Positions 44,012 through 52,593 of a DNA stretch of 64,000 nt are shown here, in pieces. The notes beneath the pieces were generated by a model. It was not told where the DNA came from, did no database searches, and saw only the letters and a program-made list of their open reading frames with translations. Position numbers and translations under genes: made by a program. This DNA is from Hydrogenophaga taeniospiralis CCUG 15921 (GTDB lineage Bacteria > Pseudomonadota > Gammaproteobacteria > Burkholderiales > Burkholderiaceae_C): assembly GCF_001592305.1 (NCBI RefSeq), contig NZ_BCWR01000008.1:1-64000 (forward strand). Direction: 5' to 3'. Positions within the stretch are counted from its first letter, which is position 1. The number at the start of each line of letters is the position of its first letter.

Positions 44012-44040
44012 ATCTGGATTGGCATGGTGTCAATCCAGAT
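44012..44040. promoter_or_regulatory. 29-bp inverted repeat in the leader of the glucose-binding-protein gene
   Basis: ATCTGGATTG (44012-44021) and CAATCCAGAT (44031-44040) are perfect 10-bp arms around 9 bp. The repeat lies in an unusually AT-rich stretch 51 bp before the ATG at 44092, with no T-run after it. It could be an operator or an mRNA hairpin that protects the abundant binding-protein message. TTGAAC at 43977-43982 could be a -35 for the gene. Confidence 0.5.
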
Positions 44041-44091
44041 TGAATATCGCTTGCGGTCCCCTGTGGCTGCGGCGACCTTTTTTATGGAGTC

Positions 44092-45345
44092 ATGATGTTG
44101 AAACTCTCGAAACTTGCTACCGCTGTTGCTTTGGTCATGGTGGGCTCGGCCGCTTACGCGGGTGAGGTGGAAGTCCTGCACTGGTGGACCTCGGGTGGTG
44201 AAGCCAAGTCGGTGGGCGAGCTGAAGAAGATCATGCAGAGCAAGGGCCACACCTGGAAAGACTTCGCCGTGGCCGGTGGTGGCGGCGACGCGGCCATGAC
44301 CGTGCTCAAGAGCCGTGTGGTGGCGGGCAACCCGCCGGCCGCCGCCCAGATCAAGGGCCCTGGCATTCAGGAATGGGCCAACGAAGGCGTGCTGGCCAAC
44401 CTCGACTCTGTGGCCCAGGCCGAGAAGTGGGACAGCCTGCTGCCCAAGGTCGTGGCCGACGTCATGAAGTACAAGGGCAACTACGTGGCCGCACCGGTGA
44501 ACGTGCACCGCGTGAACTGGATGTGGGCCAACGCCGCCGTGCTGAAGAAAGCCGGCGTGAGCGGCGCCCCCAAGACCTGGGACGAGTTCTTCGCCGCCGC
44601 CGAGAAGGTCAAGAAGGCCGGCCTGATTGCTGTGGCGCACGGCGGCCAGAACTGGCAGGACTTCACCACCTTCGAATCGGTGGTGCTGGGCGTGGGTGGC
44701 GCCAAGTTCTACCAGGACGCGCTGGTCAAGCTGGACCAGAAGGCCCTGACTAGCCCGACCATGAGCAAGTCGCTCGAAACCTTCCGCAAGATCAAGGGCT
44801 ACACCGACGCCGCCGCCCCGGGCCGCGACTGGAACCTGGCCACGGCCATGGTGATCCAGGAAAAGGCGGCTTTCCAGTTCATGGGTGACTGGGCCAAGGG
44901 CGAGTTCACCGCCGCCGGCAAGGTGCCGGGCAAGGACTACATCTGCGCCGCCGCTCCCGGCACCGCCAACGCCTACACCTTCAACGTGGACTCCTTCGCC
45001 ATGTTCAAGCTGAAGGACGCCAGCGCCCAGAAGGCCCAGGGCGACCTGGCCGCCGCCATCATGGGACCAGAGTTCCAGGAAGTGTTCAACCTGAACAAGG
45101 GTTCGATCCCGGTTCGCCTGAACATGAAGATGGACAAGTTCGATGACTGCGCCAAGCTCTCCAGCAAGGACTTCGTGGCCACCGCGGCCGGTGGCGGCCT
45201 GGTGCCGTCCATCGCGCACGGCATGGCCGTGAGCCCGGCGGCCGAAGGCGCCATCAAGGACGCCGTGAGCCAGTTCTGGAACGACGACAAGATCTCGGTG
45301 GCCGATGGCGTGAAGACCATCGCCAAAGCCGCCGCGACCAAGTAA
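44092..45345 (+). CDS. gtsA: glucose/mannose-type ABC transporter substrate-binding protein
   Basis: 417 residues with a signal peptide ending SAAYA. The mature N-terminus GEVEVLHWWTSGGEAKSV and later motifs (NVHRVNWMWANAAVLKKAG, FTTFESVVLGVGGAKFY, FQFMGDWAKGEF) match the GtsA-type family 1 receptors that bind glucose. It has few Cys and a Lys-rich surface. It is followed by a hairpin (45365) and then two permeases and an ATPase, and preceded by glk, so glucose is the best substrate guess. Confidence 0.88.
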   Translation: MMLKLSKLATAVALVMVGSAAYAGEVEVLHWWTSGGEAKSVGELKKIMQSKGHTWKDFAVAGGGGDAAMTVLKSRVVAGNPPAAAQIKGPGIQEWANEGVLANLDSVAQAEKWDSLLPKVVADVMKYKGNYVAAPVNVHRVNWMWANAAVLKKAGVSGAPKTWDEFFAAAEKVKKAGLIAVAHGGQNWQDFTTFESVVLGVGGAKFYQDALVKLDQKALTSPTMSKSLETFRKIKGYTDAAAPGRDWNLATAMVIQEKAAFQFMGDWAKGEFTAAGKVPGKDYICAAAPGTANAYTFNVDSFAMFKLKDASAQKAQGDLAAAIMGPEFQEVFNLNKGSIPVRLNMKMDKFDDCAKLSSKDFVATAAGGGLVPSIAHGMAVSPAAEGAIKDAVSQFWNDDKISVADGVKTIAKAAATK

Positions 45346-45364
45346 GCATCCGCTGGCAGACCCG

Positions 45365-45397
45365 ATAACCCCATCCCTGGTGGATGGGGTTATTTTT
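45365..45397 (+). terminator. intrinsic terminator/attenuator between binding protein and permeases
   Basis: A perfect 12-bp stem (ATAACCCCATCC with GGATGGGGTTAT) has a 5-nt loop and a following T-run. Being inside the operon it probably lets the binding protein be made in excess over the membrane parts, a common design for ABC uptake systems. Confidence 0.8.
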
Positions 45398-45399
45398 GG

Positions 45400-46287
45400 A
45401 TGAACCCCATGAAAACTGTTGAAAATCTGCTGCCCAAGCTGGTGATCGCGCCGGGCTTCGTGCTCGGCTTCGCGTTCATCTACGGCTTCATGATCTGGAA
45501 CGGCGTGCTCTCGCTGACCGGATCGCGCATGCTGCCCAACTACGACAACTTCGTCGGGCTGGAGCAGTACGTCCAGCTCTGGGACATGGACCGCTGGTAC
45601 GTGGCGCTCATGAACCTGGGCATCTTCAGCGTGCTCTACGTGGGCGGCTCGATGGCCCTGGGCATGGTGCTGGCCATCTTCCTGGACCAGAAGGTGCGTG
45701 CCGAAGGCGTGTTGCGCACCGTGTTCCTGTACCCCATGGCGCTGTCGTTCATCGTGACCGGCACGGCCTGGAAATGGATTCTGAACCCCAGCCTCGGGCT
45801 GGAAAAGCTCATGCACGACCTGGGCTGGACCAGCTTCACGTTCGACTGGCTGGTGCAGTCCGACTACGCCATCTACTGCGTGGTGATCGCGGGCATCTGG
45901 CAGTCGGCCGGTTTTGCCATGGCCCTGTTCCTCGCCGGCCTGCGCGGCATCGACGACAGCATCATCAAGGCCGCGCAGATCGACGGCGCCGCGCTGCCCC
46001 GGATCTACTGGCGCATCATCCTGCCCATCATGCGGCCGGTGGTGTTCTCCACCATCCTGGTGCTCTCGCACCTGTCCATCAAGAGCTTCGACCTCGTGAT
46101 GGCGCTCACCGGCGGCGGCCCCGGCTACGCCACCGATGTGCCGGCCACCTTCATGTACACGATGAGCTTCACGCGCGGCCAGATCGGCCTGGGCGCGGCC
46201 AGCGCCACCATGATGCTGGCGACCGTGGCGGCCATCGTCGTGCCCTATCTCTACAGCGAACTGCGGAGCAAACCCCATGACAGGTAA
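45400..46287 (+). CDS. gtsB: glucose-type ABC transporter permease 1
   Basis: 295 residues from ATG 45400 (ATG 45409 is the alternative) with six membrane segments. The EAA-loop region reads AAQIDGAALPRIYWRIILPIMRP, the MalF-side motif of family 1 (CUT1) sugar permeases. Its start follows the attenuator directly. The stop is followed after 5 bp by a copy of the repeat described at 46293. Confidence 0.9.
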   Translation: MNPMKTVENLLPKLVIAPGFVLGFAFIYGFMIWNGVLSLTGSRMLPNYDNFVGLEQYVQLWDMDRWYVALMNLGIFSVLYVGGSMALGMVLAIFLDQKVRAEGVLRTVFLYPMALSFIVTGTAWKWILNPSLGLEKLMHDLGWTSFTFDWLVQSDYAIYCVVIAGIWQSAGFAMALFLAGLRGIDDSIIKAAQIDGAALPRIYWRIILPIMRPVVFSTILVLSHLSIKSFDLVMALTGGGPGYATDVPATFMYTMSFTRGQIGLGAASATMMLATVAAIVVPYLYSELRSKPHDR

Positions 46288-46292
46288 GAACG

Positions 46293-46371
46293 CCCCCCCT
46301 GCGCCGCTTCGCGTCTTCCCCCCGGTGGGGGGACGCACCCAGTGGCCTGGCAAAGCCAGTTCCACGGGTGC
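46293..46371 (-). repeat. dispersed intergenic repeat with covarying hairpin, copy A
   Basis: It begins with a C-run 5 bp after the permease stop and ends with a 37-nt hairpin (46335-46371). The stems are outer GCACCC/GGGTGC, middle GTGG/CCAC and inner CTGGC/GCCAG around AAA. The strand is given for the orientation that reads GGCTTTGCC, which is antisense to the upstream gene. Three other copies are at 52515, 58695 and 61305. Confidence 0.75.
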
Positions 46372-46404
46372 TCTTGATCAAGCCCTTCTCTCCGGGTGCT
46401 CCAT

Positions 46405-47265
46405 ATGACTGCCAAACCATTCTCTTTCGGGCGGATCATCGTCTACGGTGTGCTGCTGGTGGCCGCGCTGTTCTTCCTGGCGCCGCTCTACGTGATGATC
46501 GTCACGTCGTTCAAGGACGCCGACCAGATCCGATCCGGCAACCTGCTGAGCCTGCCCACCGGCCTGAATTTCGAGTCGTGGCAGCTCGCCTGGTCCACCG
46601 CCTGCACCGGCGTGGACTGCCGTGGCCTGCAACCCTACTTCTGGAACTCGGTCGCCATGGCCGTGCCGGCCGTGCTGATTTCCACCGCCTGGGGCGCCAT
46701 CAACGGCTACGTGCTGAGCATGTGGAAGTTCAAGGGCAGCGACGTGCTGTTCGGCTTCATGCTGTTCGGCGTCTTCATGCCGTTCCAGGTGGTGCTGCTG
46801 CCCATGAGCCAGGTGCTGGGCTACCTGGGCCTGTCCAGCTCCATCGGCGGGCTGGTGCTGGTGCACTGCCTGGCCGGCGTGGCCGGCACCACGCTGTTCT
46901 TCCGCAACTACTACACCGCCATTCCGCGCGAGCTGGTGAACGCCGCGCGCATCGACGGCGCGGGCTTCTGGCGCATCTTCTGGCGCATCGTGGTGCCCAT
47001 GTCCACGCCGATCATGATGGTCACCCTGATCTGGCAGTTCACCAACATCTGGAACGACTTCCTGTTCGGCGTGGCCTTCAGCGGCGCCGACAGCAAACCC
47101 ATCACCGTGGGCCTGAACAACATGGCCAACACCACCAGCAGCGTGAAAAGCTACAACGTGGACATGGCCGCCGCCATCATCGCCGGCCTGCCCACCATGC
47201 TGGTGTATGTGCTCGCGGGACAGTACTTTCTGAAAGGTCTCACAGCCGGCGCTGTGAAAGGATAA
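46405..47265 (+). CDS. gtsC: glucose-type ABC transporter permease 2
   Basis: 286 residues from the ATG at 46405; a GTG at 46396 is possible. Six membrane segments and the EAA loop NAARIDGAGFWRIFWRIVVPMSTP mark a MalG-side CUT1 permease. A conserved-looking periplasmic loop carries two Cys (STACTGVDCRG). A 117-bp gap filled by repeat copy A separates it from permease 1, which is unusual inside an ABC operon. Confidence 0.9.
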   Translation: MTAKPFSFGRIIVYGVLLVAALFFLAPLYVMIVTSFKDADQIRSGNLLSLPTGLNFESWQLAWSTACTGVDCRGLQPYFWNSVAMAVPAVLISTAWGAINGYVLSMWKFKGSDVLFGFMLFGVFMPFQVVLLPMSQVLGYLGLSSSIGGLVLVHCLAGVAGTTLFFRNYYTAIPRELVNAARIDGAGFWRIFWRIVVPMSTPIMMVTLIWQFTNIWNDFLFGVAFSGADSKPITVGLNNMANTTSSVKSYNVDMAAAIIAGLPTMLVYVLAGQYFLKGLTAGAVKG

Positions 47266-47272
47266 AAAACCC

Positions 47273-48367
47273 ATGGCTTCTTCATTGCACATCGCGGGCA
47301 TCCGCAAGGTTTTCGGCAAAGGCGACAAGGCGGTCGAGGTGCTCAAGCGCATCGACATCGACGTGGCGCCCGGTGAGTTCCTGATCCTGGTCGGCCCCTC
47401 GGGCTGCGGCAAGTCCACCCTGCTCAACATCATTGCCGGCCTGGAAGAACCGTCCGAAGGCGAACTGCTGATCGCGGGCAAGAACGTGATCGGCATGGCG
47501 CCGGCCCAGCGCGACATCGCCATGGTGTTCCAGAGCTACGCGCTCTACCCCACCATGACGGTGGCCGACAACATCGGCTTCGCGCTGGAGATGCGCAAGG
47601 TGCCGGTGGAGGTGCGCAAGAAACGCATCCAGGAAGTGGCCGTGCTGCTGCAGATCGAGCACCTGCTGGACCGCCGGCCGTCGCAACTCTCCGGTGGCCA
47701 GCGCCAGCGCGTGGCCATGGGCCGGGCCCTGGCGCGCGACCCGCAGCTGTTCCTGTTCGACGAGCCGCTGTCCAATCTGGATGCCAAGCTGCGCGTGGAG
47801 ATGCGCGCCGAGATCAAGCGCCTGCACCACGTGAGCGGCATCACCACCGTGTACGTGACGCACGACCAGATCGAGGCCATGACCCTGGGCAGCCGCATCG
47901 CCGTGATGAAAGACGGCATCCTGCAGCAGATCGACACACCCGACGAGATCTACCGCCGCCCGGCCAACACCTACGTGGCGGGCTTCATCGGCTCACCCAC
48001 CATGAACTTCATTCCCGGCAAAGTGGAGCGCTCGGGCGACAACGGCAAGTTCGTGTTCGAAGGCGGCTCGCTGGACCTGCCGTGCCCGGACGTGCAGCAG
48101 GTGACGTTGGGCCAGCGCCCCGAACACATCCACCTGAGCAACGACGCGCCCTGGCGCGGCGAGGTGGTGCTGGTCGAGCCCACTGGGGCCGACACCTACG
48201 TGGTGGTGAAAACCGCGGTGGGTCTGATGACGGTGCGCGCACCGGCCAACACCAAGATCCAGCTCGGCGAGACCGCCGGCATGACGGTGAGCGGCCGCCA
48301 CAACAACTGGTTCGATCAGGCCTCCGGCCTGCGCCTGAAGGAGATGGACGGGCACCACGCGTCCTGA
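47273..48367 (+). CDS. ABC transporter ATP-binding protein, MalK/UgpC family
   Basis: 364 residues. The ATPase domain (1-235) has Walker A GPSGCGKST, the Q-loop VFQSYALYP, signature LSGGQRQRVAMGRAL and LFLFDEPLSNLDA. The C-terminal regulatory domain (about 240-364) carries the OB-fold sequence FIGSPTMNFIPGKVE and GQRPEHIHLS. It powers the two permeases upstream (7 bp gap). In Pseudomonas the equivalent gene is gtsD/malK. Confidence 0.92.
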   Translation: MASSLHIAGIRKVFGKGDKAVEVLKRIDIDVAPGEFLILVGPSGCGKSTLLNIIAGLEEPSEGELLIAGKNVIGMAPAQRDIAMVFQSYALYPTMTVADNIGFALEMRKVPVEVRKKRIQEVAVLLQIEHLLDRRPSQLSGGQRQRVAMGRALARDPQLFLFDEPLSNLDAKLRVEMRAEIKRLHHVSGITTVYVTHDQIEAMTLGSRIAVMKDGILQQIDTPDEIYRRPANTYVAGFIGSPTMNFIPGKVERSGDNGKFVFEGGSLDLPCPDVQQVTLGQRPEHIHLSNDAPWRGEVVLVEPTGADTYVVVKTAVGLMTVRAPANTKIQLGETAGMTVSGRHNNWFDQASGLRLKEMDGHHAS

Positions 48368-48383
48368 TCCTCGGGAATTCATC

Positions 48384-48424
48384 GCCCTCTCCCTCTGGGA
48401 GGGGGCAGGCGAGAGGGCTCTTCC
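48384..48424. terminator. nested hairpin between convergent genes
   Basis: GCCCTCTC (48384-48391) pairs with GAGAGGGC (48411-48418) and encloses a smaller CCCTC/GAGGG-type hairpin; TCTT follows. It lies between the ATPase stop (48367) and the end of the sensor kinase gene (48438). The sequence resembles short palindromes repeated in many proteobacteria but is not related to the repeat at 46293. Confidence 0.55.
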
Positions 48425-48437
48425 CTCGACGCTCCGC

Positions 48438-49802
48438 TCAACCCAGCCGCAACTCGATCCGCAGCCCCTGCGGCTGCAACAGCTCAACCCGCGCCTCGCC
48501 CCCATGGCGGTGGGCGATCTCCTGCACGATGGCCAGGCCCAGGCCGCAGCCGCCAGGCAGCTCGCTGCCGCGCCAGAAGCGCTGGAACACATGGGCCAGG
48601 TCCTCGGGTTTGAGCCCTGGGCCGTTGTCTTCCACCGCCAGCCGCGCTCCGTCTGGCCTGCGGTCCACGCGCAGCGTGATCGTGCTGCCGCGCGGCGTGT
48701 AGCGCAGCGCGTTGTCGATCAGGTTGCTCAGGGCCTCGCGCAGTTGCAGATCGTCGCCTTCGATGCGCAGGTGCTCTTCCCCCTCGTAGCCCAGGTCCAT
48801 GCCGGCGGCCAGGGCGCGCGGGGTCCACTCGCGCGCCACCTCGCGCGTCAGCGCGGCCAGGTCCAGCGGTTCGTGGCGGGCCTGGGTTTCGGTGCGCGCC
48901 AGCGTCAGCAGCTGGTGTACCAGGCGCGCGCTGCGTTCGGCGCCGGTGTGTACCTTCCTAAGTCGCTCCAGGAGCACGGGGTCGCTGGTGTCGCGCTGGG
49001 CCAGCTCCACCTGGCTGATCAGTCCGGCCAGCGGCGTGCGCAGCTGGTGGGCGGCGTCGTTGATGAAGCGCTTTTCCTGGTGCACGCTGCGCGCCACCTC
49101 GTCGAGCAGCCCGTTGATGGCCTGCACCAGCCCATGCACCTCGCTCGGGGCCTGGGTCATGCAGATCGGCGAAAGCGCGTTGACCGAACGGTTTTCCAAC
49201 TGAGCGGTGAGTTTGGTCAGTGGCGTCAGGCCACGCTGGATGCCCGCGTACACCAGCATGCTCAGCAGCACGCCCAGGGCCAGCAGCGGCGCGAGCATGT
49301 CGGCCACCAGCTCGCTGGCGATGCGCTGCTGCAGCGCCGTGCCCTTGGCCACCTGCACGCGCAGGGTCTGGCGGTCGTCCTCGGCGCCGTAGCTCACGTC
49401 CAGCGCGACGATGCGCAGGGGTTTGCCTTCGAGCAGGCCGTCGTAGAACAGCGGCTCGTTTTCGCCGCTCGGCGCCGTGGGCGGCGGTGGCAGGTGCTGG
49501 TTGCCCAGGAGGAACCGGCCCGGCGGCGACGACACCATGTAGCTGATGCGGTCCTTCGGGTCCTGCTCCAGCACATCCTGCGCGGCGCGCGGGAAGTCGA
49601 TCAGCAGCCCCGAACCGATGGGCTTGACCTGGCGTGCCAGCGCCCGCACCGACTGGGTGAGCGACTGGTCGATGCCTTTTTCGGCGTAGGTCAGCGCGAA
49701 GCGGTACGCCAGCAGACCCCCGCCCGCCCAGAGCACCAGCTGGGGCAGCAGCAGCCACAGCAGCAGCTGGCGGCGCAGCGAGAGGCGGGACGGTTCACCC
49801 AT
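48438..49802 (-). CDS. two-component sensor histidine kinase (TctE/QseC-like)
   Basis: 454 residues from ATG 49802. An N-terminal membrane segment (LLLWLLLPQLVLWAGGGLLAY) is followed by a periplasmic region of about 120 residues, a second membrane segment (MLAPLLALGVLLSMLVYAGI), a HAMP-like linker, the H-box AAHQLRTPLAGL with phospho-acceptor His252, the N-box NLIDNALRYTPRG and DNGPGLKPEDL. It is encoded 14 bp downstream of its response regulator. Relatives sense tricarboxylates or other metabolites. The glucose transporter operon converges on this pair, so a link to carbon uptake is possible but not shown. Confidence 0.9.
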   Translation of the reverse strand: MGEPSRLSLRRQLLLWLLLPQLVLWAGGGLLAYRFALTYAEKGIDQSLTQSVRALARQVKPIGSGLLIDFPRAAQDVLEQDPKDRISYMVSSPPGRFLLGNQHLPPPPTAPSGENEPLFYDGLLEGKPLRIVALDVSYGAEDDRQTLRVQVAKGTALQQRIASELVADMLAPLLALGVLLSMLVYAGIQRGLTPLTKLTAQLENRSVNALSPICMTQAPSEVHGLVQAINGLLDEVARSVHQEKRFINDAAHQLRTPLAGLISQVELAQRDTSDPVLLERLRKVHTGAERSARLVHQLLTLARTETQARHEPLDLAALTREVAREWTPRALAAGMDLGYEGEEHLRIEGDDLQLREALSNLIDNALRYTPRGSTITLRVDRRPDGARLAVEDNGPGLKPEDLAHVFQRFWRGSELPGGCGLGLAIVQEIAHRHGGEARVELLQPQGLRIELRLG

Positions 49803-49816
49803 GACAGGCCCTGCAC

Positions 49817-50524
49817 TCAGGCGTAGGCCGCCTCCAGCATGTAGCCCAGGCCGCGGATGTTGCGGATGATCAGGGGCGCGTTCGCGAGCTTGCGGCGCAG
49901 CCGGTGCACGTACACCTCCAGCGCGTTCGAAGCCACCCCGCCCGCCTCGTTGGGTTCGGACTGCCAGGCGGCCAGCACGTCTTCGCGGCTGACCACCCGC
50001 CCGCTGTGGCGCACCAGCAGATCGAGCAGCACCCATTCGCGCTGGGTCAGATCGATCGCCTCGCTGCCCAGCCAGGCGCGCGGCAGTAGGGGGTCGATCC
50101 GCAGATTGCCGACGCCGGATTCCGAGACTGGCGCGGGGCTGGGCGGGCCGAACGCGGGCAGGCTGGCGCGGCGCAGCATGGACTGCAGGCGGGCCAGCAG
50201 TTCGTCGCGGTTGAAGGGTTTGGTCAGGTAGTCGTCGGCGCCGGCATTGAGGCCCTCGACCCGGTCCTCGATGCCGTCGCGCGCGGTGAGGATCAGCACC
50301 GGCAGGGCGGGCAGGCGCTCACGCAGGCGGCGCAGGACCGTCAGGCCGTCGACATGGGGCAGCCCCAGATCGAGCACCACGCCCTCAAAAGCCGTCGACT
50401 GCAGCACCTGCAGTGCTGCATTGCCATCTTGCGCGGTGGTGATGCGGTGTCCCGCTTGCATCAGCTGGGCGCTCAACGCATCGCGCAGCAGTTCGTCGTC
50501 TTCAACAATCAGTAGGTGTGCCAT
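49817..50524 (-). CDS. OmpR-family response regulator (TctD/QseB-like)
   Basis: 235 residues. The receiver domain has the acidic pair ED at residues 8-9 region (VEDDELLRD), phospho-acceptor Asp52 in VLDLGLP, Thr in LILTAR and Lys in YLTKPF. The C-terminal winged helix spans about 130-230 (LTQREWVLLDLLVRHSGRVV, ALEVYVHRLRRKL). It forms a pair with the sensor kinase at 48438. No clear direct-repeat binding site was found in the 97-bp region upstream of its start. Confidence 0.92.
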   Translation of the reverse strand: MAHLLIVEDDELLRDALSAQLMQAGHRITTAQDGNAALQVLQSTAFEGVVLDLGLPHVDGLTVLRRLRERLPALPVLILTARDGIEDRVEGLNAGADDYLTKPFNRDELLARLQSMLRRASLPAFGPPSPAPVSESGVGNLRIDPLLPRAWLGSEAIDLTQREWVLLDLLVRHSGRVVSREDVLAAWQSEPNEAGGVASNALEVYVHRLRRKLANAPLIIRNIRGLGYMLEAAYA

Positions 50525-50582
50525 CCAGCCAGTTTAGCCGGGCTTGCAGGGGCAGCGACCTGCGCAGCGGCGGAGCCCCGGG

Positions 50583-50601
50583 CCGCGCCCGATGGGCGCG
50601 G
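50583..50601 (-). terminator. short GC hairpin after the zinc-ribbon membrane protein gene
   Basis: CCGCGCCC and GGGCGCGG form an 8-bp stem with a 3-nt loop, 21 bp beyond the end of the gene at 50622. There is no T-run, so terminator function is uncertain. Confidence 0.3.
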
Positions 50602-50621
50602 AACGCAAGGGGGCACTCATC

Positions 50622-51056
50622 TCATGCCTCCTCAATGCTCCAGCAGAACTCGCAGCGCTTGCAGCACACCGGCACCAGGCGGGCACGGGGTTCCTGAACA
50701 CTGTCCTGCAGGCGCAACTGGCCATAGGCCTTGCACTGCGGGCAGTTGGCCTGGTTGGCCATTTCTTCGGCGTGCATGAGCAGGTACAGGTAGCGCCGCA
50801 GCGCCCACAGGGTGATGCCCGCGCTCACCAGCACGAAGGCGGTGTTGAGCAGTTTTTCGCCCGCGCTGGCGCCGTGGAAGGCCTCGAAGCTGGCGATCAG
50901 CGCCACCGCCGCGAACAGGGCCAGCGCCATGTGGGCGTGGCTGCTGAGCAGCTCGCGGGCGTACCACTGGCGAAAACCCACGCGCGCGATGCCCTCGGCG
51001 AGGGGTCGGTTGAGCGGGTTGCGGGCGGCCATGGCGAGGGGCGGGCTGAGCGCCAC
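50622..51056 (-). CDS. hypothetical membrane protein with C-terminal zinc-ribbon-like motif
   Basis: 144 residues, not recognised. Residues 1-40 are soluble and Arg/Pro-containing. Two membrane segments follow (HMALALFAAVALIASFEAF and LLNTAFVLVSAGITLWALRR). The cytoplasmic C-terminus contains CPQC about 28 residues before CCKRCEFCW, which could bind zinc through four cysteines. It ends in an acidic SIEEA. It lies 36 bp downstream of otsA and may be cotranscribed with the trehalose genes. Function is unknown; it could help recruit a partner to the membrane. Confidence 0.6.
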   Translation of the reverse strand: MALSPPLAMAARNPLNRPLAEGIARVGFRQWYARELLSSHAHMALALFAAVALIASFEAFHGASAGEKLLNTAFVLVSAGITLWALRRYLYLLMHAEEMANQANCPQCKAYGQLRLQDSVQEPRARLVPVCCKRCEFCWSIEEA

Positions 51057-51092
51057 ATGGTGGCACAGCCGGCCCCGATCCGCCAGGGGTGC

Positions 51093-52475
51093 TCAGCCCC
51101 CCGGGACGGCGGCGAGCGCGCTCAGGAAGCGGTGGCGCCACCAGTGCACGTCGTGTTCGCGGATGTTCTGCAGCAGCGCCTGGTGGCGGTGCTGGCGCTC
51201 TTCCAGCGGCATCTGCAGCGCGCGCTGGATGGTCTCGGCGGTGCGCGTGGTGTCGTAGGGGTTGACGAGCAGGGCATCGCGCATCTGCTCGGCCGCGCCG
51301 GCAAAGCGCGAGAGCACGAGCACGCCGGGATCTTCCGGGTCCTGCGCGGCGATGAATTCCTTGGCCACCAGGTTCATGCCGTCGCGCAGCGGCGTGACCA
51401 GCGCCACGCTGGCCGCGCGGTACAGGCCGGGCAGGCGCTTGCGCGCCACGCTGCGGTGGATGTAGCGCACCGGCATCCAGTCGAGTTCGCCGAAGTTGCC
51501 GTTGATCGCGCCGCACAGGCTTTCCAGCTCCTGGCGCAGCGCGGCGTAGGCGTCGACCGACTCGCGGCTGGGCGCGGCGATCTGGATCAGCGTGGCGCTG
51601 CCCAGGTTCTCCGGGTAGTTCTGCAGCAACTGGCGAAACGCCTTGAGCCGCTGCGGCAGGCCCTTGGAATAGTCCATGCGTTCCACCCCGAGCAGCAGGC
51701 GGCGGCGCGAGTATTCGTCGCGGATCTGGTTGTACATGTCCTGCGCTTCGCGGGCCTGGCCCAGCGCGATGAACTCGTCCACGTCGATGCCGATCGGGAA
51801 GGACTGCACCTGCAGGGTCTTGCCAAAGGCCCGGAACTCGTGTTCGCCCAGGATGTCGGCCGAGGTCTCGGTGCCGACGTAGCGCGAGAAATGCGCCACG
51901 TCCGCGTCGCTCTGGAAACCAACCAGGTCGTAGGCGAAGAGCGAGCGCATCAGCCAGTCGTGCTCGGGCACGGCCGCCAGGATCAGGGGCGGCGGTAGGG
52001 GAATGTGCAGGAAGAAACCCATGCGCTGCTGGCAGCCCATGTTGCGCAGTTCGGCCGCCAGCGGGATCAGGTGGTAGTCGTGTACCCAGATCACGTCGTC
52101 GGGCCGCAGCAGGGCCGCCAGCTTGCGCGCGAACATCTGGTTGACACGCCGGTAGCCGCCGATGAAGCCGGCGTCGAAATCGGCCAGGTCGAGCCGGTAG
52201 TGGAACACCGGCCAGAGCACACCGTTGCTGTAGCCCAGGTAGTAGCTGTCGTGGTCTTCGCGGCTCAGGTCCACGGTGACCAGCTGCACATTGCCGGCGG
52301 TTTGCCGGTGCAGATCGCCTTCGCCCGGCGTGCCGTTCTCCACCACCTTGCCGCTCCAGCCGAACCACAGACCGCCCGAGGCCTCCAGCGCCTGGCCCAG
52401 CGCCACCGCCAGCCCGCCCGACGCGGTCTTGCGCGGATCGGCGACGCGGTTGGAGACGACGACGAGGCGGCCCAT
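51093..52475 (-). CDS. otsA: alpha,alpha-trehalose-6-phosphate synthase
   Basis: 460 residues, GT20 family. Visible motifs are [46 protein letters not shown] and the C-terminal [18 protein letters not shown]. It joins UDP-glucose and glucose 6-phosphate to trehalose 6-phosphate, which OtsB (54426) dephosphorylates. Trehalose protects against osmotic and drying stress. It is the last enzyme gene of the otsB-GH15-otsA series, separated from the GH15 gene by 118 bp holding repeat copy B. Confidence 0.94.
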   Translation of the reverse strand: MGRLVVVSNRVADPRKTASGGLAVALGQALEASGGLWFGWSGKVVENGTPGEGDLHRQTAGNVQLVTVDLSREDHDSYYLGYSNGVLWPVFHYRLDLADFDAGFIGGYRRVNQMFARKLAALLRPDDVIWVHDYHLIPLAAELRNMGCQQRMGFFLHIPLPPPLILAAVPEHDWLMRSLFAYDLVGFQSDADVAHFSRYVGTETSADILGEHEFRAFGKTLQVQSFPIGIDVDEFIALGQAREAQDMYNQIRDEYSRRRLLLGVERMDYSKGLPQRLKAFRQLLQNYPENLGSATLIQIAAPSRESVDAYAALRQELESLCGAINGNFGELDWMPVRYIHRSVARKRLPGLYRAASVALVTPLRDGMNLVAKEFIAAQDPEDPGVLVLSRFAGAAEQMRDALLVNPYDTTRTAETIQRALQMPLEERQHRHQALLQNIREHDVHWWRHRFLSALAAVPGG

Positions 52476-52509
52476 CAGTCGCGACCCGCAACGATGGAGG
52501 CAACGCCAG

Positions 52510-52591
52510 CCCAGAACACCGCGGAACCGGCTTTGCCGGGCCGCAGGTGTTGTCCCCCGGGGGGTAAGCGCCGCTGGCGCTGCGGGGGGGG
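52510..52591 (+). repeat. dispersed intergenic repeat with covarying hairpin, copy B
   Basis: It lies 3 bp downstream of the GH15 stop (minus strand). The G-run end faces the gene. The 37-nt hairpin at 52515-52551 has outer AACACC/GGTGTT, middle GCGG/CCGC and inner CCGGC/GCCGG stems around a 3-nt loop. It fills the gap before otsA. Confidence 0.75.
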
Positions 52592-52593
52592 CG

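Noticed and set aside
44005..46365. 786-residue open frame on the minus strand
   Set aside because: It is antisense across the glucose-binding-protein and permease genes and crosses their intergenic terminator; His/Gly-rich shadow sequence.
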